A stretch of 27,196 nt of DNA from JADYYB01 sp964402985 (GCA_964402985.1 CAYOET010000222.1:1-27196), one strand, 5' to 3'. Shown: positions 1 through 7,834, counted from the first letter of the stretch. Notes: a model not told the origin generated them from the sequence alone. Translations and numbers: made by a program.

Positions 1-3
1 GAT

Positions 4-77
4 TTCGGGAGGGGGTAAGCCGGAAGGGGCGTCCGGGAAACGAAAGACGCGGGCTTCGCCCGCTACCCCCTCCCGAA
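4..77. repeat. Palindromic intergenic element with nested hairpin
   Basis: Positions 4-20 (TTCGGGAGGGGGTAAGC) and 62-77 (GCTACCCCCTCCCGAA) are reverse complements apart from one extra base. They enclose a second perfect hairpin, GCGGGCTTCGCCCGC, at 49-63. No coding frame explains it. It looks like a dispersed palindromic intergenic repeat of the kind common in alphaproteobacterial genomes; that family assignment is inference, because copies elsewhere in the genome cannot be seen here. Confidence 0.7.
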
Positions 78-130
78 GCCGCTCGGCCAGAGGCCTCGCG
101 CCTTCGACCTCCCCGCAAGGGCGAGGTTAA
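66..130. repeat. 65-bp direct repeat, copy 1
   Basis: This 65-bp stretch matches 194-258 without gaps at 57 of 65 positions by hand count, with starts 128 bp apart. Both copies begin CCCCCTCCCGAAGC and contain CCTTCGACCTCCCC followed by a hairpin ending GAGGTTA. Copy 1 overlaps the right arm of the palindrome at 4-77. The mismatches at the hairpin tip (GCAAGGGC against TCGAGGGG) suggest independent drift of an old duplicated element. Confidence 0.75.
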
Positions 131-193
131 GGTCGGTACAGCAGCCCGATCTCATCACGCTCTAGTCTAGACGTGCGAGTGGGACCGAAGTGC

Positions 194-258
194 CCCCCTC
201 CCGAAGCTGCTCGGGCAGAGCCCTCGCACCTTCGACCTCCCCTCGAGGGGGAGGTTAG
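194..258. repeat. 65-bp direct repeat, copy 2
   Basis: Second copy of the element at 66-130. Its distal part folds as ACCTCCCC-TCGAG-GGGGAGGT at about 235-255. It ends 29 bp beyond the stop codon of the minus-strand gene at 288-1427, so it may also act as a transcript-end hairpin for that gene, although no T-run follows. Confidence 0.75.
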
Positions 259-287
259 ACTCCTTCGGTCTCCCGAATGCGCTTGGG

Positions 288-1427
288 CTACGGCGTCAGG
301 CGCATCAGCCAGGCGCACCCGCCGGCCGCGTTGTCGGCGGGGTGGCCGAAGACCAGGAGCCCCTGCAGAGTGGGCGTCATCTCGAGGATCGCGTTTGGCT
401 GGCCCTGGCACTCCGGCGCGGCGGCGGTGAGCACACCGTAGGCGCCGGTCTCCCGGTCTATCTCGTATACATTCACTGCGCCTTCCGTCGCGCAGCCGAG
501 CCACAACCGGCCGGAATCTCCGGCAAGGCTCGGGGCGCAGTCCGGCCCGATCGGAAGGCCCTCGATTGCGCTGAGCGCTGCGCCGTCGGGGGCGAAGCGG
601 TTGATGATCACCGGACCGGCATCCACCCCGTTCCATGCCGTCGCGATGTCGGTCTCACGGGCGTCGAGCGCGAGTGCGAGCACCCCGGCCGAGGACTCGG
701 CGGCGCTGTTGATCTCCGGCCGGATGGTGGTCTTGCTGCGGAGGTCGCCATCCTCGGAGAAGACCCACAGCGTCCCGTGCTCGGCATAGCCGGTCCCGCC
801 GGCAGCCCCTCCGTTCGACTCGAACCCGGCGACGAGGACGTCGCCGTTGTCGTTGACCGCGACGCGCGTGCCCTTGGGCAGTCCGAAGGTCTTGTGCCAC
901 AGCCACTCGCCGCTCACGTCGACGCGGGCGACGAAGGACTGATCCTCCCCGAAATTGCCGCTGATGACGATCCCGCCGGTGGGCGGCACCGCGGCGTCCT
1001 CGATCGACCAGTACTCGTTCGGCTCGCCGAAGACGCGGCCCCAGGCGATGACGCCGTTGCGGTTGAGGCGGAGGATCGCGGCGTCGCGGAAGGGCCCTTC
1101 GGCGCCGGTGCCGTCGCGCGTGTGGCCGGTCAACCATAGCCCGTTCGCCGGATCGGCGGTGATGTTGACGAGGGAGCCTTCGAGCGGAAGGGCGGTCCAC
1201 TCGGTCAGGACCCCGGTCTCGTCCTCGACCATGAGCAAGACCTTCTGCCCCTCGCGGCCGAGCACCACCAGCCTGCCGTCGACCATCATCGCGCCGTCGG
1301 GCACCCAGAGGCCTTGCGCGCTCGAATCTGCCTCGACGGGGATGGTCCACAGCACCTCGCTCCCGGCCGATGCCGGGTGGGTGAGGACGGGGAGGAGGAG
1401 GGCGGCGAGGGCGAGGCGTTTGCGCAT
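288..1427 (-). CDS. Secreted beta-propeller-like protein of unknown function
   Basis: The protein is 379 residues from the ATG at 1427. This start is chosen because it opens directly on a signal peptide (MRKRLALAAL, hydrophobic core, then Ala-Ser-Ala near residue 20). A GTG 39 bases upstream (1466) would add a 13-residue extension in front of it. The mature chain has repeated short modules in which glycine pairs and tryptophans precede beta-strand-like segments (for example GLWLTG, GGIVISGNFG, GDVLVAGF, GRLWLGC). This pattern is seen in beta-propeller proteins with SBBP- or kelch-like blades. Four cysteines lie in the C-terminal third, so disulfides are possible after export. No catalytic motif is recognised. 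It stands alone, divergent from the DUF2336 gene, with repeats just past its stop. The fold is inferred from pattern only. Confidence 0.75.
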   Translation of the reverse strand: MRKRLALAALLLPVLTHPASAGSEVLWTIPVEADSSAQGLWVPDGAMMVDGRLVVLGREGQKVLLMVEDETGVLTEWTALPLEGSLVNITADPANGLWLTGHTRDGTGAEGPFRDAAILRLNRNGVIAWGRVFGEPNEYWSIEDAAVPPTGGIVISGNFGEDQSFVARVDVSGEWLWHKTFGLPKGTRVAVNDNGDVLVAGFESNGGAAGGTGYAEHGTLWVFSEDGDLRSKTTIRPEINSAAESSAGVLALALDARETDIATAWNGVDAGPVIINRFAPDGAALSAIEGLPIGPDCAPSLAGDSGRLWLGCATEGAVNVYEIDRETGAYGVLTAAAPECQGQPNAILEMTPTLQGLLVFGHPADNAAGGCAWLMRLTP

Positions 1428-1589
1428 GGTCGCGACGGCAATCCGGGTGGGCGGGAGTAAGGCCACCTTATAGCGATCTCGCTAGCCCGGATCACCTCAG
1501 CGCGCCGGGCCGACGCAGCGTGCCGGAGCGTCGGAAGGCCGGTTTGCGATCACCGAGCGCTATTCAAGAATTACTTTGCCCGCTCGCAA

Positions 1590-1604
1590 TTAACTGCGCC
1601 TTTA
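1590..1604 (+). promoter_or_regulatory. Possible CtrA box (TTAA-N7-TTTA)
   Basis: The sequence TTAA-CTGCGCC-TTTA lies 25 bases before the DUF2336 start codon. It matches the alphaproteobacterial CtrA consensus TTAA-N7-TTAA at seven of eight fixed positions. The surrounding 60 bases are AT-richer than the genome. A single near-match can arise by chance, so this is a weak call. Confidence 0.3.
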
Positions 1605-1628
1605 CCACGATGGGCGCAGCTTTACAGA

Positions 1629-2837
1629 ATGCTAACCATGCCGTCCGCACTGCTGAGCTGCCTGCCCGCCGAAGCGCGCGAGGGGGCGATCCTTCCCAAT
1701 CTCGTGAACTGGCTCCAAGACGCCTCGCCCGAGCGCCGCGCCGGCGCCGCCGACGCCCTTGCCCGCGCCTTCCTCCACGCTGAGATCGACGAGGACACCC
1801 GCGAGGAGATGGAAGCGGCGATGACGCTCCTCCTCGACGATCCCGCGCCCGAGGTCCGCTTCTCGCTTGCCGACGCCCTCGCCGACAGCGCCACCGCGCC
1901 GCGCCACATCATCCTCTCGCTCGCCGGCGACCAGCTCGAGACCGCCGAGATCGTTCTCAGCCAGTCGCCGGTCTTCACCGACGACGAGCTGGTCGACCTC
2001 GTCGCGGAGTCGGGCGACCTTCTGCAGCTCGTCATCGCCTCCCGTCCGACGGTCTCGCCGTGCGTGGCCGCCGCGATCGCCGAGATCGGCGCGCTGTCCG
2101 CCTGCCAGATGCTTCTCGACAATTCCGGCGCGACGCTCACCGGCTTCAGCCTCAAGCGCATCGCCGAGCGCTTCGGCACGGATTCCGGCGTCCTCGACTC
2201 CCTCGCCAGCCGTCCGCGCCTTCCGCCCGAGGTGCGCCAGATCGTCGCCCGCCAGCGGAGCCGCGAGCTCCTCCCGATCATCACCGGGCGCGAAGGGACG
2301 ATGGCCGAGTTCACACGCGACGCCTGCGATCAGGCGACCGTCGCGATCGCGGCCAATCTCGACATGGCCGACCTCGTGCCCTTCGTCGAGCACCTCCGCG
2401 CCAGCGAGCAGCTCACCGCCTCGCTCGTCCTCCGCGCCGTGTCGGCCGGCAACGTCGCCTTCTTCGAGGCCGCGCTGGCGGTGCTCGCCCGCGTGCCGCT
2501 CGGCCGCGTGCAGAGCCTCGTGCGTACGCGCCGGCTCGGCGGCCTCCGCGCGGTCTACCGCCGTGCCGGCCTTCCGCTCGGCGCGTTCGAGGCCTTCTGG
2601 GTGGCGCTCGACGTCTGGCGCGGGTTCGACCCGTCCGCGAGCGCGGTCGAGCGCTTCCGCTTCGTTCGCACGCTCGTTGACCGGGTGCTCGCCCGCTATC
2701 AGTCGGTTGCCGACGGCGAACTCGGCCAGCTCGCCTCGATGCTCCGCCGCTTCGCCGCCGAGGCCGCCCGCCTCGCCGCCCGCGACCTCGCCAACAACGC
2801 CGTCAACTCGGTCCCCGCGCTCCGCAGCGCAGCCTGA
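1629..2837 (+). CDS. DUF2336 domain-containing protein
   Basis: This 402-residue protein is almost wholly alpha-helical. Repeated pairs of amphipathic helices resemble HEAT-type repeats (for example residues about 25-75, with SPERRAGAADALARAF, and DPAPEVRFSLADALAD). The C-terminal half carries segments typical of DUF2336, such as the run around VPFVEHLRASEQLTASLVLR and the following RVPLGRVQSLV. No signal peptide, membrane segment or enzyme motif is visible, so it is probably a cytoplasmic scaffold or interaction protein. The family is almost confined to Alphaproteobacteria and has no firmly assigned general function. Two ATG codons (1629 and 1638) are possible and neither has a clear ribosome-binding site. 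It is divergent from the propeller gene and may be under a CtrA-like box at 1590-1604. Confidence 0.85.
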   Translation: MLTMPSALLSCLPAEAREGAILPNLVNWLQDASPERRAGAADALARAFLHAEIDEDTREEMEAAMTLLLDDPAPEVRFSLADALADSATAPRHIILSLAGDQLETAEIVLSQSPVFTDDELVDLVAESGDLLQLVIASRPTVSPCVAAAIAEIGALSACQMLLDNSGATLTGFSLKRIAERFGTDSGVLDSLASRPRLPPEVRQIVARQRSRELLPIITGREGTMAEFTRDACDQATVAIAANLDMADLVPFVEHLRASEQLTASLVLRAVSAGNVAFFEAALAVLARVPLGRVQSLVRTRRLGGLRAVYRRAGLPLGAFEAFWVALDVWRGFDPSASAVERFRFVRTLVDRVLARYQSVADGELGQLASMLRRFAAEAARLAARDLANNAVNSVPALRSAA

Positions 2838-2852
2838 GCGCGTCGCCGGTCG

Positions 2853-3335
2853 CTAGTCCGGCACGAACGCCACGTCGCCGCCGCCGAGCGCGATCACCGA
2901 CCAAACCTCGCCAGCGATGCTGGCACCACTCGCCTGCCAGCCTTCATGGCCTGCGGAATTGTTGAAGACGTCGAGCCGAGGTCCGCCATCGAACTGCAAG
3001 GTCAGGTCGGCGGTTTCCCGGTCTACGCTAGCGCGGAGAACCACGCGGCCGCGAAGAAGCCGATTGGCCTCGGCTTGCGCGTCGAGTGGCGCTCCCAGGC
3101 CAAACATCTGGCCATCGTCATAGGCCGAAATTGCGATCCGGCCATTCGACACGATCCGCCAAGGCGCTTCGATCATCAGGCCTGGGCCGCCCGCAAAGCT
3201 CACGGCCCAGCTAAATTCCAAGCGCCTGATGGAGCAGGTCTTGCCAACAAGAAGCCGCTCGAACTCCGTGAGGAACCCTTGCGTCCGTTCAGGGGGTTCG
3301 GGCGTCACGATCTTCGTTCGATCCGGCTTCTCCAA
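2853..3335 (-). CDS. Hypothetical protein, DUF6188-like
   Basis: The supported reading frame is about 160 residues. The frame runs on upstream inside the NAD kinase gene, but that part is low-complexity Arg/Gly shadow sequence and is excluded. The chosen start is TTG at 3335, 18 bases after the NAD kinase stop, with an AGAGGA sequence about 12 bases upstream; GTG at 3308 is the alternative. The body reads FLTEFERLLVGKTC, then alternating beta-strand patterns, then a segment with FNNSAGHEGWQASG and a C-terminal VIALGGGDVAF. An EGWQ segment followed by a strand and a GGG turn recalls the DUF6188 family of small immunity-like proteins. That assignment is from memory and is tentative. It lies immediately downstream of NAD kinase, so it is probably co-transcribed. 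Confidence 0.6.
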   Translation of the reverse strand: MEKPDRTKIVTPEPPERTQGFLTEFERLLVGKTCSIRRLEFSWAVSFAGGPGLMIEAPWRIVSNGRIAISAYDDGQMFGLGAPLDAQAEANRLLRGRVVLRASVDRETADLTLQFDGGPRLDVFNNSAGHEGWQASGASIAGEVWSVIALGGGDVAFVPD

Positions 3336-3352
3336 CCTGCGCCGCTCGTCCT

Positions 3353-4135
3353 CTAATACCGGAACTGCTCGGTGAGGATGCGTTCGTCCCAGTTGTGATC
3401 GGGGTCGAACATGATGAGGCTCTCCGAGTCGCGGTCCTGACGGACGATCACGTCGGAGACCGACTTGAACTCGGTATGGTCGGCGACCGCGTTGACCGGA
3501 CGCTTGGCCGCCTCCAGCACCTCGAACCGCACCGTCGCGTGATCGGGCAGGAGCGCCCCGCGCCACAGGCGCGGGCGGAACGGGCTGATCGGGGTCAGCG
3601 CCATCAGCGGTGCGTTGATCGGGATGATCGGGCCGTGGGCCGAGAGATTGTAGGCGGTGCTGCCGGCCGGGGTCGCCACCAGAGCGCCGTCGCAGATCAG
3701 CTCGTCGATGCGCACCCGACCGTCGGTGGAGATGCGGAGCTTCGCCGCCTGATAGGACTGGCGAAGGAGCGAGACTTCGTTGATCGCATGCGCCTTCCGT
3801 TGCCGTCCGTCGGCGCCGACCGCCGTCATCTCGAGCGGATGGATCGTGCTCACCACCGCTTTCTCGAGGCGGTCGACGAGGTCGTCCTCGCGGTATTCGT
3901 TCATGAGGAAACCGACGGTGCCGCGGTTCATGCCGTAGATCGCCTTCCCGCTGTTCATCAGCCGGTGCAGCATCATCAGCATCAGGCCGTCGCCGCCGAG
4001 CGCCACCACGACGTCCGCCTGGTCGGTCGAGGCCTCGCCGTAGCGGGCGACCAGCCGCGCGCGCGACTCCTCGGCCTCGGCCGACTCGGTGGCGACGAAG
4101 GCGATCGATTTCAACCGGGCGGCTCTATTGGGCAT
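3353..4135 (-). CDS. nadK: NAD kinase
   Basis: This 260-residue cytoplasmic enzyme phosphorylates NAD+ at the 2'-hydroxyl of the adenosine ribose to give NADP+, normally with ATP or polyphosphate as donor. Diagnostic motifs are present in order: GGDG at residues 47-50 (phosphate donor loop and catalytic Asp), GTVGFLMNE at 72-80, an Asn-Glu pair at 119-120, and DGALVATPAGSTAYN at about 149-163 (NAD-binding and glycine-rich loop). The length suits the shorter alphaproteobacterial form. The ATG at 4135 is the only sensible start; its ribosome site is weak (GGGAA). The gene is divergent from cutA and followed closely by a small hypothetical on the same strand. Confidence 0.95.
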   Translation of the reverse strand: MPNRAARLKSIAFVATESAEAEESRARLVARYGEASTDQADVVVALGGDGLMLMMLHRLMNSGKAIYGMNRGTVGFLMNEYREDDLVDRLEKAVVSTIHPLEMTAVGADGRQRKAHAINEVSLLRQSYQAAKLRISTDGRVRIDELICDGALVATPAGSTAYNLSAHGPIIPINAPLMALTPISPFRPRLWRGALLPDHATVRFEVLEAAKRPVNAVADHTEFKSVSDVIVRQDRDSESLIMFDPDHNWDERILTEQFRY

Positions 4136-4200
4136 GAGGGTTCCCGTCGGAGGCGCGTCGGGACTAGCATGGCCCCGCGCGCTTTACCAAGGAGTGACCG

Positions 4201-4548
4201 ATGGCCAAGCCGGCGAGCGGCGAAAGGCGGGGCGCCGTGTTCCTCTACACGACCTTCCCCGATCTGGAGACCGCGGAACGAGTGGGCACTCAGCTGGTCG
4301 AGGCCCGGCTGGCAGCGTGCGTGAACATCCTTCCCGGCATGCGCTCGATCTATCGCTGGAAGGGAGCGGTCGAGCGGGCGGAGGAGATCGTCATGATCGT
4401 GAAGACGCTCGCCGCCCGCGAAGCCGAGGCGATCGTCGCGATCAGGGGCGGCCATCCCTATGAAGTGCCGACGATCGTTACCCTGCCCACGAGCGGGGGA
4501 TTCGAACCCTACCTCGCCTGGATCGCCGACAACTCGACGCCGGCCTAG
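4201..4548 (+). CDS. cutA: Divalent cation tolerance protein CutA
   Basis: This 115-residue protein matches CutA over its full length. It has the N-terminal strand VFLYTTFPDLETAERVG, the conserved ARLAACVNILPG segment with the family cysteine, a WKGAVERAEE strand-helix, the MIVKT strand, and the HPYEVPTIVTLP motif near the C-terminus. CutA proteins form very stable trimers with a ferredoxin-like fold. Their link to copper tolerance is historical and the biochemical role is still unsettled. An AAGGAG site lies eight bases before the ATG. The upstream NAD kinase gene is divergent, with a 65-base gap between the start codons. About a dozen residues before the first strand are extra relative to the usual family. 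Confidence 0.93.
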   Translation: MAKPASGERRGAVFLYTTFPDLETAERVGTQLVEARLAACVNILPGMRSIYRWKGAVERAEEIVMIVKTLAAREAEAIVAIRGGHPYEVPTIVTLPTSGGFEPYLAWIADNSTPA

Positions 4549-4557
4549 CCGGCGCGC

Positions 4558-4806
4558 TCACTCGTCGTCCCGAAGCTCGGTGCGCCGCGCGAATTCGTCG
4601 GCGCGTTCGTCGTAGCCTCGCCGCGCGCTGAAGAAGACGAGGAACATCAGCCCGCCGCCGACCACGAAGCAGCCGACCACCATCAGGATCACCGGCACGA
4701 TGCCGGCCCGGGCGATGCCGAGATCAGCCGTGAAGCGCCACGACGGCAGGATGGCGATGACGATCCCGACCACCACCACGCCGGCGATTGCCGCGATCCG
4801 TATCAT
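4558..4806 (-). CDS. Small two-helix inner-membrane protein
   Basis: The protein is 82 residues from the ATG at 4806, which has a GAGGCGAGGGA ribosome site just upstream; the frame extends 25 codons further but without support. It has two predicted membrane segments: residues about 3-20 (IAAIAGVVVVGIVIAIL) and about 35-58 (GIVPVILMVVGCFVVGGGLMFLVFF). A charged C-terminal tail follows (RRGYDERADEFARRTELRDDE). This suggests a hairpin in the inner membrane with the tail in the cytoplasm. No family is recognised. It converges on cutA (stop codons about 10 bases apart) and is divergent from purU. Confidence 0.8.
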   Translation of the reverse strand: MIRIAAIAGVVVVGIVIAILPSWRFTADLGIARAGIVPVILMVVGCFVVGGGLMFLVFFSARRGYDERADEFARRTELRDDE

Positions 4807-4959
4807 GGGCTTCCCTCGCCTCCGTTCTCCGACCACTATAGGCCGCGCTCGGCCCGCCGATAGGCCGGGCCGTAAGCGCAAGGCGCCGTTGGGCTTTCAC
4901 GCCGCTCGCGGACCTGCTATCGCCCTCGCGCTCATCCCGTTCGAGGCAATCCACCCATC

Positions 4960-5823
4960 ATGGCGATCGGCGAACCGGCCCGCTACGTGCTGACCCTTTC
5001 CTGCGAGGATCGTCGCGGCATCGTCGCGGCGGTCGCCAACTCGATCGCCTCGCAAGACGGTAGCATCGTCGAGAGCGGCCAGTACGGCGACCCGGAGACG
5101 CGGCGCTTTTTCATGCGCGTCGCCTTCGCGGCGGGCGAGGGGATGACCCAGGCGACTTTCGAGCGCGGGTTCCGGCCGGTGGCGCAAGGCTTCGACCTCG
5201 ACTGGAAGCTCCATGATCTCGTGGTGAAGCCGCGTGTCCTCATCCTCGTCTCGGATTTCGGCCACTGCCTGAACGACCTCCTCTATCGCAACTTCATCGA
5301 CCAGCTGCCGATGGAGCTCGTGGCGGTGGTCTCCAACCACGAGACCCTCCGCCGCCGGGTCGAGGCGGACGATCTGCCGTTTCGCTACATGCCGGTCACC
5401 AACGCCAATCGCGCGGAGCAGGAAGCGGCGCTCGCCGCGCTTGTCGAGGAGGCGCGGATCGATCTCGTGATCCTCGCCCGCTACATGCAGATCCTGTCGC
5501 CGCAGCTGTCCGAGAAATGGAGCGGGCGCGCGATCAACATCCACCATTCCTTCCTGCCCAGCTTCAAGGGCGCGCGGCCCTATCACAAGGCGCATGAGCG
5601 CGGCGTCAAACTGATCGGCGCGACCGCGCACTATGTGACGCCCGAGCTCGACGACGGCCCGATCATCGAGCAGGACGTCGCCCGCGTCGATCATGCCATG
5701 TCGGTCGAGGAGTTCATCGCCATCGGCCGCGAAACCGAGGCCCGGGTGCTCGCCCGCGCCGTCAGGCTTCACCTCCAGCATCGGATCTTGGTCAATGGCG
5801 CCCGCACCGTCATCTTCCAGTGA
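4960..5823 (+). CDS. purU: Formyltetrahydrofolate deformylase
   Basis: The enzyme hydrolyses 10-formyltetrahydrofolate to formate and tetrahydrofolate, balancing one-carbon units and feeding formate to purine synthesis or oxidation. The 287-residue chain has an N-terminal ACT domain (about 8-85, starting YVLTLSCEDRRGIVAAV) and a C-terminal formyltransferase domain (about 90-275). The catalytic triad fits Asn193, His195 and Asp231, in INIHHSFLPSFKGA and ELDDGPIIEQD; the 38-residue Asn-to-Asp spacing matches the GART/PurU fold. The ribosome site is weak. Its last 29 bases overlap folD, so the two are translated from one message. This pairing is logical because FolD makes the formyl-folate precursor. 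Confidence 0.95.
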   Translation: MAIGEPARYVLTLSCEDRRGIVAAVANSIASQDGSIVESGQYGDPETRRFFMRVAFAAGEGMTQATFERGFRPVAQGFDLDWKLHDLVVKPRVLILVSDFGHCLNDLLYRNFIDQLPMELVAVVSNHETLRRRVEADDLPFRYMPVTNANRAEQEAALAALVEEARIDLVILARYMQILSPQLSEKWSGRAINIHHSFLPSFKGARPYHKAHERGVKLIGATAHYVTPELDDGPIIEQDVARVDHAMSVEEFIAIGRETEARVLARAVRLHLQHRILVNGARTVIFQ

Positions 5824-6724
5824 ACGCCGCGCCCAGCTGATCGACGGCAAGGCCGTTGCCGCCGAGGTGACGGAACGCGTCGCGGCGGAAACGCGCCGCT
5901 TCGCGGCGGCGACCGGCCGCCGGCCGGGCCTGGCGGTGATCATGGTGGGCGAGGACCCGGGCAGCCAGGTCTATGTCCGCAACAAGGGGCGGGCGGCGGA
6001 GCGGCTCGGCTTCCATTCGCTGCAGCACACACTGCCGGCGACGGTGAGCGAGGCCGCGCTTCTCGACCTCGTCGCCAAGGTCAATGCCGACGCGACGGTC
6101 CACGGCCTCCTCGTCCAGCTGCCGCTGCCGCCGCATGTCGATCCCAAGAAGGTGGCCGAAGCGCTCGACCCCGCCAAGGACGTCGACGGCCTTCACCCCA
6201 TCAATATCGGCCGCCTCGCCTCGGGCGACGCCGAGCACGCGCTGGTGCCGTGTACGCCCGCTGGCTCGCTGATCCTCATCAAGCGCGCGTTGGGCGCCGA
6301 CCTCACCGGCCGCAACGCGCTGGTCATCGGCCGTTCCAACATCGTCGGCCGCCCCGTGGCGCAGCTCCTCATCCAGGAGAACTGCACCGTGACCATCGCG
6401 CACTCGAAGACGCGCGACCTGCCCGCGCGCGCCCGCGAGGCGGAGATCCTGATCGCCGCGGTCGGGCGGCCGGAGATGGTGCGCGGCGACTGGGTAAGGG
6501 AAGGGGCCTGCGTCATCGACGTCGGCATCAACCGCTTTCCGGGCAAGGACGGCGGGCCGGCGAAGCTCCTGGGCGACGTCGCGTTCGAAGAGGCGGCCAA
6601 ACGTGCCGGATGGATCACCCCGGTCCCGGGCGGCGTCGGCGCGATGACCATCGCCATGCTGATGGCCAACACGCTCACCGCGGCCGCGCGACAGAGCGGC
6701 TTCGCGCTCGACCTTCGGCTCTAG
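5795..6724 (+). CDS. folD: Bifunctional methylene-THF dehydrogenase / methenyl-THF cyclohydrolase
   Basis: FolD interconverts 5,10-methylene-, 5,10-methenyl- and 10-formyl-tetrahydrofolate with NADP+. The ATG at 5795 gives 310 residues. It is preferred because the frame upstream of it is only purU read out of phase. Key features are YVRNK at about 60-64 (catalytic Lys64), VQLPLP at 107-112, DVDGLHP around 129-134, the nucleotide-binding GRSNIVGRP near 187, and the C-terminal PVPGGVGAMTIAMLMANT. All catalytic elements are intact. It overlaps purU by 29 bases and ends seven bases before a strong hairpin, so purU-folD looks like a closed two-gene operon. Confidence 0.96.
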   Translation: MAPAPSSSSERRAQLIDGKAVAAEVTERVAAETRRFAAATGRRPGLAVIMVGEDPGSQVYVRNKGRAAERLGFHSLQHTLPATVSEAALLDLVAKVNADATVHGLLVQLPLPPHVDPKKVAEALDPAKDVDGLHPINIGRLASGDAEHALVPCTPAGSLILIKRALGADLTGRNALVIGRSNIVGRPVAQLLIQENCTVTIAHSKTRDLPARAREAEILIAAVGRPEMVRGDWVREGACVIDVGINRFPGKDGGPAKLLGDVAFEEAAKRAGWITPVPGGVGAMTIAMLMANTLTAAARQSGFALDLRL

Positions 6725-6731
6725 CCGGAAC

Positions 6732-6765
6732 GGAAAAGGGCTCCGCTTGAGCGGAGCCCTTTTCC
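6732..6765. terminator. Perfect 15-bp hairpin after folD
   Basis: GGAAAAGGGCTCCGC (6732-6746), loop TTGA, and its exact reverse complement at 6751-6765, ending in CCCTTTTCC. The A-run and T-run within the stem make it a plausible bidirectional terminator between folD (+) and the convergent secreted-protein gene (-). Confidence 0.85.
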
Positions 6766-6783
6766 AGTCGCGGCGGGCAGGGG

Positions 6784-7623
6784 CTAGCGGGCCGCGACGA
6801 AGACCTGGCCGACACCGGGCAGGGTGCCGACATGGCGGCAGAGATCGACCCAATCGCGCCGGAAGTCGGACGGCTGCGCCATAATGGTCAGGCATTGCCC
6901 GACCAGGCGGCGCTGTTGGTCCGCATTGAGCGACGTCCATAGGGCGAGGAGACGGTTGGGGAGAGCGGGCGCGGCGCCGAAAGCCCCGGAAGCGCCGCCG
7001 CCACCCCCGCCGCCAACCGCCGGATTGCCCGGCGGTAGGCCGGGGGAACCGGGCGTTCCCGGCGAGCCAGGGCCCCCCGGGCCACCGGGTTGACCGGCGC
7101 CGAGGCCGAGGATCGCGAGATCGAGGTCGAGGCTGTTGCCGGACGCGCCGCCGAGGACGAGCGTGTCGACCATGCTCGTGCTCCCGCCGGTTCGGTTGAT
7201 GATGGCGAGGATGCCGTCGAGGTCGAGACCGCCGATCGAGCTGCCCGGCGCGCCGCCGACGGTGACGAGGGCGTCGATCGCGGCGTTAGCGCTGCTGGCG
7301 GTGCTCGGGCTTCCGAACGCGAGGAGGGTGTCGAGTTGGGCGTCGACGGCTCCGATCGAGCCCCCGCCGCCGAGGAGCGAGTTGAGCGTCGAGTCGACGC
7401 CGCTGCGATCGCCGCCGGCGCTCAACTCGACCGTCGCGTCGAGACCGAGGACCGAGTCCTGTCCGCCGCCGCCGACATCGACCCCGAGATCCACGCCTCC
7501 GCCGAGATCGACGCTGGCGTCGACGTCGATGCCGAGTACTTCGACACTTTGAGCGGTGGCAAGGGTGGTGGACGCGGCCAGGAAGGCCGGAGCCAATAGT
7601 AGCGCCGCGCGGAACATCCGCAT
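6784..7623 (-). CDS. Secreted Asp/Gly-rich protein with collagen-like hinge and C-terminal QCL/LC domain
   Basis: The 279-residue product starts at ATG 7623, with GGGAG seven bases upstream. A signal peptide covers about residues 1-24 (cleavage near LATAQ). The N-terminal region to about 175 is built of short Asp/Gly/Val modules such as GIDVDASVDLGGGVDL. A collagen-like hinge of about seven Gly-X-Pro triplets follows (from GQP GGP GGP GSP), then a polyglycine run. The C-terminal 57 residues hold LLALWTSLNADQQRRLVGQCL, then VDLC, then a final VAAR. This tail aligns with the last 58 residues of the downstream neighbour at 7835-8626 (LLA, QCL, LC, PG and VAAR shared, two cysteines in register). 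No enzyme motif is visible. A role as surface or periplasmic filament or adhesion protein is only a guess. Confidence 0.8.
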   Translation of the reverse strand: MRMFRAALLLAPAFLAASTTLATAQSVEVLGIDVDASVDLGGGVDLGVDVGGGGQDSVLGLDATVELSAGGDRSGVDSTLNSLLGGGGSIGAVDAQLDTLLAFGSPSTASSANAAIDALVTVGGAPGSSIGGLDLDGILAIINRTGGSTSMVDTLVLGGASGNSLDLDLAILGLGAGQPGGPGGPGSPGTPGSPGLPPGNPAVGGGGGGGASGAFGAAPALPNRLLALWTSLNADQQRRLVGQCLTIMAQPSDFRRDWVDLCRHVGTLPGVGQVFVAAR

Positions 7624-7783
7624 CGAGCAACTCCCGTTTCGCTAGGGCGGGATGCAACTACCGAGTGGCGCCCCATCTCCCCAAGTTGTCCGACGCTACC
7701 AAGACAACCCGAACGTGCCGTAACCGGCGATGCTCGCTTTTTAGTGATCGGCGCGCGAGCGGGAGGGCATTTTTCAGCAAGCA

Positions 7784-7809
7784 GTCGGCCCCGCCGAAGC
7801 GGGGCCGAC
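7784..7809 (-). terminator. Hairpin with UUCG tetraloop
   Basis: On the minus strand it reads GTCGGCCCCGC-TTCG-GCGGGGCCGAC, a perfect 11-bp stem capped by the very stable UUCG loop. It lies 25 bases past the stop of the gene ending at 7835. There is no long T-run, so termination efficiency is uncertain. Confidence 0.75.
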
Positions 7810-7834
7810 CTCGTCTCGCGCTGTCTGGGGAGGA

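Noticed and set aside
1286..1495. Short minus-strand frame over the signal peptide region of the propeller gene
   Set aside because: It is an out-of-phase frame with Ser/Pro/Arg-rich composition; the signal peptide lies in the other frame.
2060..2680. Arg/Pro-rich open frame overlapping the DUF2336 gene
   Set aside because: It is an out-of-phase shadow of a helical protein with good family match.
3362..3386. GGAAC-N15-CGTT near the end of the NAD kinase gene
   Set aside because: The spacing is too short and it is antisense inside a coding region with no downstream plus-strand target.
4490..4515. GGATTCGAACCC, resembling a tRNA T-arm
   Set aside because: It is inside cutA in the proper coding frame and no acceptor stem, D-arm or anticodon arm surrounds it.
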